Part shown: in pieces, positions 33,456 through 42,205 of the stretch
Numbering within the stretch: position 1 is the first letter of the stretch
How the letters are laid out: the number at the start of each line of letters is the position of its first letter
From: Symsagittifera roscoffensis
Taxonomy: Eukaryota; Xenacoelomorpha; Acoela; Convolutidae
Assembly (NCBI RefSeq): GCF_963678635.1
Contig: NC_087071.1
Location: forward strand, 43,255,965 to 43,319,964
Direction: 5' to 3'
DNA: 64,000 nucleotides
Program-made: the position numbers and the translations under genes
The notes under the pieces: generated by a model
Databases searched by the model: none
What the model was told of the DNA's origin: nothing
The model's input: only the letters and a program-made list of their open reading frames with translations

Positions 33456-34322
33456 AGATTTCTTGCAAACGTTTTGATTTGGTGAAGTTTGTTTGTAAGA
33501 TGATGTTGCAGAAAGCAATAAATTGGGTAAACGTTTTTTGATTGCAGTGAAATCTAGCAAATCGAGATTGGCTACAACAGGTTGTGCTGAATCAGTGAGA
33601 GCTAGTTTAATATTGTCAAACAACTCACCGTTTCCTCTGACATCTTTAGCAGGAGAAACTAAAAATTTGAAGCAATTGAAAATACAAGGAACACTGAAAC
33701 ATTTTTGGGAAGGAAAAAATTGGTTTGATCGTTCATCTGAATCTACTTGAATCAATTTTTGCTAATGAGTTTTTTTCATTCTTGACTGAAAAAGGCTAAT
33801 ATTCAGATTTGAAGTGGCTTCCAAAAGCATAATTTTTAAAAGTAGATAAATTAGGAACATTTTCAGTAATACCAAATTTGAAAATTGGTTGAAATTTTTT
33901 GAATAATCAGGTAACACAACTTCGAACATAGCTTTTGCCATTTTGTGAGGGAAATTAAGTCGAGTGGTGCTTGAAATTGTTTGTGTTTGAGGAAAGTTGA
34001 GTTTTCCTGGCTCGTTTACAATTAGACTGTGGTTTGTCTTTGTTTTCAACAGTATCAGAAATTTCACTTGTTTGCGCTCGGATTGTTTTTCCCGATTTTA
34101 GTAATTTTGAAAACTCTTCGCTGCTTAAGGAAAGTCTTTGTACACACCCAAATTCAGCGCCTTCAGTTACTTTTTTGAAAACTTTCAGGAATACATTCCA
34201 GTTTGGTCGTATGATTTCAATGTAGAAGGCACTAATCTTTTACTGTTTTTCAAAATATCGAAATAGCAATCGCCAAAACCTTTAGCTGCATTTGCTGTGC
34301 TGCTTGTTTTGGTTTTATTCAT
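33456..34322 (-). pseudogene. Partial second copy of the basic/PC4-like protein gene (copy D)
   Basis: Repeats 27,293-28,156 on the minus strand: ATG at 34,322, frames 34,067-33,762 and 33,755-33,438. The C-terminal ~95 codons of the copy-C gene are absent because the duplication breakpoint falls inside the gene at about 27,293. It has several substitutions, including Ala to Val in the EF-type helix region and Lys/Ser changes, plus an extra frameshift near 33,760. Confidence 0.6.
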
Positions 34323-34462
34323 TGTAAAGAGTGAATTTTCAAAGTAACTTGATTTAAAACTGAATCGGAAGAAATGGTTCCGATTGATTGATTGATTGTC
34401 TGCAAAAGAAAGCGTTGTGTCTTTTTTAATTTAAAATATTTTACTCACCCTCCTTTAATAAA

Positions 34463-35231
34463 TTGATAAAAAAATACATAGGAGGTCTTGAAATTTCGAA
34501 TTTTAGAAGAACTAATCCCTATTTTAGTCTCTTGAGGAGTTTTCACAATTCATTTCAGTTTCTCTTCTTTCCGCGTTACGTTTGCCTTTTTCTTCCAACT
34601 CTTCTACAAAAAAGCCTTGTTATTTTATTGCCGGATATTCCAATCAAGAGAGAACCTTTTTTTATAAAACCGTTCACGGTTTTTTTGTAGCAATAATTAA
34701 CGAAGAAAAACGTTTAAGTTCTCATGAGTGGACTTGTACACATCACATAATGATTCCCAAAAATTCTTCTCATTTATTTAGTAAACTTTCCTTAAAAAGT
34801 CAAAGGAAGACGAAGAGCTGAATATAAAGTATTTGAGTTACCTTACAAATTCTGGTAAATATACGGATCCTGACGAGCCTCTTGCTCTTCAGGTTGATAT
34901 TTCAACTTTATCAAAACCAGTAAAAAAATTTTTGTTATGTTACTTCGATGTGTGAAAACCAGTTACATTACTTTGAAGAAATTGAATTTTTGATCGTTTA
35001 TGGGGATGGGAACAGATTGAATCACCGTTATTAGTTACCCCGAAAGCTGATCCTTCTCCTACAGCGTCACCATGGCTTGATGAACCAGATTCTTCAATTC
35101 CAACGCGCACCCCCGAAGCGACAGTGTGTAATCACATGGAAAATTTGACTCCTTCTCTATGCCTTGCACCAAAGAAAAAGCGAAAGCTAACAACACTAGA
35201 AAAGGCTCCGGAGTATTTAGATCTTATTTAA
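34463..35231 (+). pseudogene. Unknown plus-strand protein with C-terminal NLS (copy D)
   Basis: Duplicate of 28,477-29,244. The first frame (34,582-34,821) is nearly identical. The middle frame is broken by an extra T and other indels around 34,930-34,990. The basic signal (CCAAAGAAAAAGCGAAAG near 35,170) and the C-terminal tail are retained. The ~170 bp A/T-rich stretch upstream of copy C is missing here. Confidence 0.4.
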
Positions 35232-36056
35232 CTTTGAAATTGTGGTTAGCTTTGATGAATTTAATTTGGTTTTAATGTGTATAAAGATTTAAACTTGAAA
35301 GTCAGATTGATATTTAATAGCTTTCCTTTGGTGTCCTCATGTATAAACATTTTTCAACTTAATACTCTCTGCCTGTTAATGCTTCACATAACAATTTGCT
35401 AGGAAAAGGAGAGCATAATAAGTCATTTTATAACCGAATGCTCGACAAGTCTTCAATCAAAATATATAAAAGAACTTGAATTTTTATATCTCGGAAAAAT
35501 GTTGAAATTATTGTAAACTTGAGGTCCCATAAACTTTAGACCTCTGAACAAAAATAATAACTGGTCGTGAGCAGTATTTTGATATATTGCACGACTATTT
35601 TCAGACTATCCACTGAAGAGATCCAGACATTTCTTTTTCGAAAAGCCTCATCCTATATCAATTTTCTACTTTTTTGTTACACGGTCCGAATATAGTCTTC
35701 CGACCACTCATATTGCTGCTCTTAGTGAGCTACGCATTTTTTAACAAGGGGTCAGAACCTGTATTGCAAAGCTTTAGGGAGATCAAAGTTTAAAGCCCAA
35801 AAAACCCTTTTTATGAGATATTTTTTGGGTTAATCAAAGAGACGGGTCAGTTTTAGTGGAAAAAAAGTGGTTGGTTAAACCTCCTTGAACTTCAAATATA
35901 TCCTAATTAGAACAGAAAAAGTATTAATTGATTTCACAATATTCATAAAGTATTTTATGAAAAGATCTACGATTTTTTTGCTGATGTCGGTTTTCTAATT
36001 ACAAAGCAATTGTAACTTTTTTAAAAATGGAACGCAAATCTAGTTTGATTTTATAT

Positions 36057-36071
36057 GTTTTTGGCGGAAAG
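36057..36071 (+). promoter_or_regulatory. E2F-like site 1, copy D (degenerate)
   Basis: GTTTTTGGCGGAAAG: the equivalent of 30,031-30,044 with one G lost from the core. Probably no longer a good site. Confidence 0.4.
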
Positions 36072-36087
36072 TAACTACAATATAAGA

Positions 36088-36100
36088 TTTGGCGGGAAAA
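36088..36100 (+). promoter_or_regulatory. E2F-consensus site 2, copy D
   Basis: TTTGGCGGGAAAA, a perfect consensus aligned with the perfect site at 30,060-30,073. Confidence 0.65.
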
Positions 36101-36298
36101 ATTAATTTAGCATGTTCAAACGTTGTTGACTCAATCGAAATTTGTTATTTTGAAAAATTTGCTTTCTAACGGTATTTAACTTCTTTTTAATAAAAAAATT
36201 CCTTCCAAAATTTTTTTTTCAACATTTCTATTTCTAAAAATGAAGCAATTTTGTTATGATTTCTAGACATTTTGGTTTAAAATTCAATCCAATTCAAA

Positions 36299-36314
36299 TT
36301 TTGGCGGGAAAAAA
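36299..36314 (+). promoter_or_regulatory. E2F-consensus site 3, copy D
   Basis: TTTTGGCGGGAAAAAA, a perfect consensus about 130 bp before the ATG at 36,439. The copy-C equivalent has one mismatch. Confidence 0.6.
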
Positions 36315-36438
36315 GCTATTCAAAATCAAACCGAGAAGGGAAAAGGAGTTGAAGCTAGCTGCAGTAATTTAAACCTTTTGGTATTTAGTTGGGATTCATT
36401 CCCTTTCCTGCTTCGCTTTAAAACAGTTCCGGAGCGAA

Positions 36439-39400
36439 ATGGGTTTCAAGTGTAACTATTGTCCCAAAAATTTTAGATTAAAAACAAATCGATCTCGTTA
36501 TGAACTAAATTTTCACGCTGTTGAAAAAGAATTACCCGTTTTTACTTTCTACCATTGTAAACTTAGCAGCTTACTGCTATTAAAATTACAGCAGCATTTT
36601 GAATCAGATCATCAAAAATTTAACAATTTATGTCGGTATTGTCGGCTTGCTTTTTGCGAACTTAAAGATTTCAAGGATCACATGCAATCAGAGCATGGGC
36701 TACCTGTTTTGGATCAACAAATTACATCACTCAGCAACCCCTCTAGCTCAATCACACAGACAAGCGATATTGATAACTTTCCAGCTTCAATTGAAGTTCA
36801 AGATTCAGCCATGAAAAACACGTTAATGAGTTTTTTTTTCCCAACCAAAATGTTGAATGTGATCTTGTCGAACTTCTGACCTTGATCAAGCATGCTACTG
36901 TTGTTTTGGACAAAAGCGTGAAACAACCTGAAGACGAACGCATTTAAATGTTCGCTAATTTTATGTTGACGCCCCTATATGCAAACGGTTTCTCTGACGA
37001 ATTATTTCTCGAAATGCTCGGAAAAAGGGAAGCTATGTTCCAGAACTTTTCAGCCCATGGTAGCGGCTGGTTTATGCAGTGCGCAAATGTGGTGTACATT
37101 AAAATCGGAAAAGTGTTACCAATCAGAGGCTCTTCGTTTATACCTCTCCCTGCAAAAATAGCAAATTCGCAACAATTGATTAATATTCGTAATCACAACG
37201 ACCAAAATTGCTTTTTGTTATGCTTCACTGCCGCCTATCATCTTAGATATAAGCTTAATCTAATTGTCGGGAAGTTAGTTGACCCTAAACTTGAAGAGAC
37301 AGATCCACACTCCTATACAAAGCCCGGAACGCATCAGGCTTCTGATGATTTCGTTGTGCCTATGAGCTTGAACCTGATTCCTCAATTCGAGCAACTTAAA
37401 AACGTTCAAGTTAACGTGTTTCAATATCAAACAGGAGATCTCATTCCAGTGATAGTATCAAAATTTGAAAATTCAGTTAATTTTTATCATGGATCTGCTT
37501 TTGTTATATGAACCCGGAATGCACCACTTTGTTTTGATAAAAGACCTGCTCCGATATGTTTGTGAAGTTCGAAAGCAAAAATTCCAAAGTTTGCTGCAGT
37601 TGTGTCGTAACTGTTTTCAATTTCATTACAATGAAATTGATCATAAAACGCATGAGCGGTTATGTAAAGATCTCGAACCAGCTGTAGTGATAATGCCAAC
37701 AGCCGAAAATGGCTGCCACAAGTATAAATTTAAAAAATTTCAAGCTCTCCTGTATGCACCTATTGTAATTTATTTTGACATCGAATCGTTCCTGATTCCC
37801 GCTACAACATTTATGAACAACCCACAATTTTCCTCAACCTCATAATTACATGACCGACCCCGACCGTAAAAAGTTTGACGAAAAAGATTTACCGCCTCTC
37901 GAAAAGTGGGTGAATAGTTTAGACGGAGATAAAATTGCTATTATTGATGATAACTTGGTTGAAGCAAAAGAAGTTTTCAAACAATTTAATTGTCAGAACC
38001 TGCGCGACTATCATGACTTTTTTTTGTCATGTGACACATTGCTCCTAGCCTGTGTCTTTGAGGAATTTCGCTCTATCAGCCATGAGACATATGGCCTTTA
38101 TTGTGCTCATCATTTCACCGCTTCTAATTTAGCTGTTGACGCCTTCAAGCGGGTATGTAAAGCTGATTTTGAATTGCTGACGGATCGAGATCATTAAGAC
38201 ATGGTTGAGAAAATGATGCGAGGTGGAACTGCATCAATCTTTGAAAAACGACAGTTCACTGCAAACAACAGGCAAATGAACGAAACTTTTAATGCGAGTG
38301 AAGATACTACATATGGCTTCATGGTTGATGCCAACAACTTATACGGTGGAGTAATGCAAACTCGCAAACTGCCTGCAAGTCGCCGTGACTATCCACTGGC
38401 ATCCACTAAAGCAGTTGTTCAAAAAGATTGGTTGAGCAGGTACCAAAAAAATGTCTCAGAACAAATAAAAAACAATGAAAATTCTGGACCCGCAATAGGT
38501 AAAGTGAAAAAACTTCTTCAAGTTTTACATGATAAAACTCAATATATAAAACTCAAAAAACTCAATATATAAACTCCTGAAACTCCACGTGAAGCTTGGC
38601 CTTAACGTTACAAAAGTGTATCCCATCGTAAAGTTCAAACAAAAATTGTGGCTCGAACCGTGCATAACTCTAAAAACAAACAAACGGAAAGCGGCAAAAA
38701 ACAAGTTTAAAGAAGCCCTTTACAAACTATTGATCAATTCAAATTATGAAAAATTGTGTGAGTCAAAAAGAAAGACAATGAAAATCAAGATTTTACGAGA
38801 TGATGAAGAAACAATGCGAAATATAAGTAAGTTTGAATTTGAAACCTACAAAATTTTTGGCGATGACATAGTTGCATTGACATTAGCACCAATGAAAATC
38901 AGATGGGATCTACCCACAATTTTAGGAGCGTGTAAAATAGAGCTAGCAAAGTTTGAGATGTACAAATTTCACTACGAGTTTATGAAGCCCAATTTCAACT
39001 CAACTGTCACCTCTTGTACACAGACGCTGACAGCCTAATGTACGAAATAAAAACGGAAAAAAACTCGAAGTTTTACTAGAAACTGTACGAGAAACGTGAA
39101 ATTTTGGACAACTTTGACTTCTCCAATTACCATCGGACCACTTCCTCTAAAAAAACAAATCTACAGTTTAAAGTTTAAAGACGAATTCCCGGGTGATATA
39201 ATTACAGAATTCGTTGCATTGAAGCCAAAGCTTTATTCAATACTATCGCAACGTAAGTACAATTCCTTCAAAATTACCGGCTCAAAATGTTCAAAGAGCG
39301 CTTTTTTTACAAAATTTAAAAAATATGGAAAAATTTTTTTTGAACATTTTAAAAAAAAAAAATTTTTGAAAAAATTAATTTTGAAAAAAAAAAATTTTGT

Positions 39401-40123
39401 CAAAAGATTTCGTTGAAAAAATTTGGTTGAAAAAAATTATAAAAAAAATTTAATCGAAAAAAATTCGTTGAAAAAAAAAATTGGTAAAAAAAATTTTGTA
39501 AAAAAAATTTAAAAAAAAAAAAAAATTTTGTTATCGAAAAAATTTGAAAAAAAAAAAAAAAAAAATTTGAAAAAAAAGTTTTTGAAACAAAGTGAAAAGT
39601 ATTTCTAAGTGAAAATTTTTAAGATGGTTTAGGTTTTTTGTCTTTCTGTGGGTGGGGGGGGGGGTATGTTAAATGGTTATCTTTCTTTTTAATGAGGGGG
39701 GGGGGTGTGGATCTTCTGAAAAGGATACGTACATACTTTTTCTATTTTCAACTTCAAGTTAAGTTAACAAAACATTTAGATATAAAATGATTAGTGAGCA
39801 TAATTTTTTTAATTACATGAAAGCACTCAGCAAAAGGAATCACTAAGGTGACTCAACTGTTGCTAACTCATGAAAAAGACCTCGAAACTCTCGCGTCTGG
39901 AAACCTCCTACGAGCCGAAAAAACTCGCATCATCTCCGAGAGGCATTTTCTGAACACTGTTCGAGCAAACAAAATCGCATTATCAGTCTATGATGATAAG
40001 CGATACATCCTCAGCGATGGTATCTCCACATTGCCATACGGTCACTATAGAACCGTAAGTGCTTCTATCTTTCCCGATAGCAATCAGGATGATGATGATG
40101 ATAGCGAAAGGAACGTGAGTTAA
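36439..40123 (+). pseudogene. POLB: Protein-primed family B DNA polymerase, copy D (frameshifted, internal loss)
   Basis: ATG at 36,439. The zinc-finger domain (146 codons) is more decayed than in copy C: the first His of finger 1 is Tyr and the first Cys of finger 2 is Phe. Frame 36,948-37,511 holds the N-terminal domain. Exo I is intact (IYFDIESF, about 37,772), as is Exo III (DYHDFFLSCDTLLLACVF). A stop at 38,195 replaces Leu just before the palm. Motif A is intact (DANNLYGGVMQ, about 38,337). About 160 bp after KLPA are missing relative to copy C. Motif B is damaged (LINSNYEKLCESK: Ile to Asn, Gly to Glu). Motif C is intact in another frame (YTDADSL, about 39,017). From 39,310 to 39,700 the sequence degenerates into A/T homopolymers and G runs. 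A C-terminal segment returns at 39,848-40,123 (NKIALSVYDDKRYIL, TLPYGHYR). Confidence 0.9.
39310..39720. repeat. Low-complexity A/T and G-run block inside polymerase copy D
   Basis: A run of alternating A10-20 and short TTTTG or ATTTTT stretches is followed by two G runs (39,652-39,662 and about 39,698-39,706). It lies where the thumb and the region before the C-terminal domain of the polymerase should be. It could be microsatellite expansion in a dead gene or an assembly artefact; long homopolymers are error-prone in sequencing. Confidence 0.7.
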
Positions 40124-40173
40124 ACTAATAACACCAGTCACCACAAAGATGAAGATTTCGACGCTTTGCTGAA

Positions 40174-40529
40174 TTTTTTTCGAGGAAGAAGATGAGATAG
40201 TCGACTGGGATCAGGAGAGCTCGAACCAAGAAGAAACCTTCACGCAGGATACGAATTATGGGTCAGAAGATAGCTTTCTTGTGTTGGATACTCAACCGAG
40301 CCAATCGTTGAGAGACCTGTTAAATAGTATAACCAGCTATGAAGCTCCAGATCCAGGTAGAGTTTGTGTCACAGAAAATGCTGAGACTGATATTGCAAAA
40401 GATGATTTGGTTGATCCAAACGCAGTTACTTCTTCTTCGCCGTCGGATGAAGAATGGCACCTCGACCGCGAAGCAGTTGAAGATTCAGCACCGCAGTCAA
40501 AGAGACGCAAAACAAACAAAAAACTCTAA
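40174..40529 (+). CDS. Acidic protein with basic C-terminus, unknown (Polinton right end)
   Basis: An open frame with no ATG near its 5' end (the first in-frame codons are GAG/GAA repeats after a frame break at about 40,170) runs to TAA at 40,527. It is strongly acidic at the start (EEEDEIVDWDQESS), rich in Asp/Glu/Ser in the middle, contains the helix SLRDLLNSITSY, and ends in the basic cluster SKRRKTNKK, a likely nuclear localisation signal. It follows the polymerase C-terminus by about 50 bp and precedes the right TIR. The true start may be upstream (TTNTSHHKDEDFD-type sequence at 40,125-40,170 in another frame) or joined to the polymerase. No family is recognised. Confidence 0.45.
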
Positions 40530-40758
40530 GGTTGTGTGTTTGATTCAAGTTGAATACAAAATTTAATGTTGTAAACTAGTGTACTATATTCTACTTACTT
40601 TCCACGTTTGTTCACCGTTAGGCAATGGTGGGCTACTTTAAATCCACTTTTGGTTTTGTGCTACTTTTTTATCTGGAGTGGTTTTGAGAGTTTTCATATT
40701 GGAGTTGTCCCCAAACTGTTTTTGGTGCATTTAACCGACACTTGTTAGGAAGATTGAT
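40530..40758. other. Subterminal non-coding DNA of the Polinton
   Basis: About 230 bp between the last frame and the right TIR. No gene or repeat is recognised. Confidence 0.6.
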
Positions 40759-41233
40759 TGTGTGTATAATTGAACCATTTAATTTTATATCTATTTTCAC
40801 CAAGACCATATAGTTTGTAGAAACACTGAAAGAACCAATTTGCAAAGACCTTCAACATCAAACCGCGTTGAACAGTTTTAGTTCAATGGAATACAACATA
40901 GCTTGCCGAGCTATAGGTGGCGGAAAGAAATAATTTATCGCCAGAACGATTTTGTTTTAACCAACACAACTTTCACATAAGAATCATTAAGTATAAAATT
41001 ATACATTGGGATCCTTAGGTATAAATATTCCACATAGGGACCATTAGGTGTAAAAATTATGCATAGGGATCATTAGGTATAGATATTTTACATGGGATCA
41101 TTAGGTATAAATGTTTTACATAGGGTTCGTTAGGTATCAATAATTACATAGGGATCATTAGGTATAATCTATACCCAATGATCCCTGTAGGAATCACCAC
41201 CCCCCGATCCCAGTGTCGTATATCTATACTACT
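40759..41233 (-). repeat. Right terminal inverted repeat of the Polinton
   Basis: Reverse complement of 12,431-12,991. It has the inner block (40,759-40,972) with GCCAGAACGATTTTG, the iteron array, and the terminus ending TCGTATATCTATACTACT at 41,233. It has fewer iterons than the left end, which accounts for most of the length difference. Confidence 0.9.
40974..41190 (-). repeat. Iteron-like ~30 bp tandem array in the right TIR
   Basis: About seven degenerate units with core CATAGGGATCATTAGGTATA and A/T-rich spacers, mirror-oriented relative to 12,480-12,778. Confidence 0.85.
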
Positions 41234-41239
41234 GACAAG
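41234..41239. repeat. Target site duplication of the Polinton, right copy (GACAAG)
   Basis: Direct repeat of 12,425-12,430 immediately outside the element terminus. The interrupted retroelement reading resumes after it. Confidence 0.92.
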
Positions 41240-42205
41240 AGAAATAGAACAGAGACTCAAATTCGAACTCGAGAACGAGAAAGCTCAAGAACAGCTCAAC
41301 GCCTTTGAAGCATCTGAGGTGGAAGAAACAAAGGCACCGTGTAGTTTGAGCATGAAACTGAATGTGATATCAGGGAAAACATTCAGGATGGTGCCACAAG
41401 GAAGCAAGATACAGTCAATTATCTCAGTGGCGGAACATCAGGTAATCAGAAACTATACGAACATTTGGAGTTCACCTTGATGCATTTGGCTATATAGGCG
41501 GAATAACTGAGATAAGCTGAGCCACGCACTGAGTCGAGAGCTGTACGAGCGTTGTTAAAAACGGGTGGCACTTAAATAAAGAGACTTCACGGGCGCTACG
41601 TAGAAGTCTACGGACCATATCATGTGATGTTAAACGTGGATGGGATTAGTATCAATACCAAGACTTACGTAACAACAGCCAGTGACCAAATAGGACAGAT
41701 ATTTTTGAGTTAGGAAGAACTGAAGTTTCGTAGAATTGGTCATGACGTCATGATGGAACAAGATGCGGTACTTATTGAACACGAAGCAGATGTGACTGCA
41801 CATCTGCTAGACAACGATTGAAAAAAGATCGAAGTAACAAGAGTTCTAGACACAGGAGCAATGGTCAGTGTAATGCTGATAAAGACATGGCAAAAAACGG
41901 GCTTCACAAGGGTGGAACTAATACCAACTAATCTAAGATTGGTAGCCGCTAACCGCGGAGTAATCTGTGTGGCCGAAAGACCACCGATAACAGTCCTCCA
42001 CATGGGAGGTTGAAATCGCTGGATGGGTTTCCTCGTGGTGGAGAACCTGGACGATTCGGATCTGATCATTTTGGGGCTTGATTTTGTCAGGAGTTTCGAC
42101 GTGATAATCAACCTGATTACTGGACTAGTTAGGATTAGGAACCCCGACAGGAGGTATGTTAAGAGACCAGTAAACAGAATGATAACTGATGAAAATAAGA
42201 TCTAA
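41240..42205 (+). pseudogene. pro: RT1: Gag C-terminal part and retropepsin
   Basis: The region starts with a Glu/Gln-rich helical stretch (continuing the Gag frame cut at 12,430), then a spacer with several stops. An aspartic protease follows from about 41,740. It is preceded by an EQDAVLIEHEADVTAHLL segment, has the catalytic motif VLDTGAMVSVM (DTG at about 41,849-41,857, intact), a flap region around 41,940-41,990, and the C-terminal ILGLDF motif (about 42,067-42,084) where family members usually have ILGRD. A TGA lies between the N-terminal segment and DTG (about 41,819), and another stop lies near 42,012. Retropepsin cleaves the Gag-Pol polyprotein; this copy is inactive because of the stops. 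Confidence 0.8.

Larger units (their letters stand above)
35232..36438. promoter_or_regulatory. Upstream region of DNA polymerase copy D, with E2F-like sites
   Basis: Second copy of 29,245-30,412, with more substitutions than the coding neighbours and a ~55 bp extra stretch around 35,965-36,015. It holds three E2F-type positions in the same order and spacing to the polymerase ATG as in copy C. No coding region is seen. Confidence 0.55.
12431..41233. mobile_element. Polinton/Maverick (adintovirus-like) element, 28.8 kb, internally duplicated
   Basis: The borders are set by terminal inverted repeats with AG...CT ends and by the 6-bp duplication GACAAG. The full hallmark gene set can be recognised: retrovirus-like integrase, adenovirus-type cysteine protease, major and minor capsid proteins, FtsK/HerA-type packaging ATPase and protein-primed family B DNA polymerase. 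Genes left of about 28.16 kb are on the minus strand and those right of about 28.48 kb on the plus strand, so the two arms diverge from a common centre. Polintons are normally about 15-20 kb. The excess length is explained by a tandem duplication of the left arm (15,207-20,992 versus 20,993-27,336) and another of the right arm (27,293-33,452 versus 33,456-39,400). Nearly every large gene has stops or frameshifts. Confidence 0.95.
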
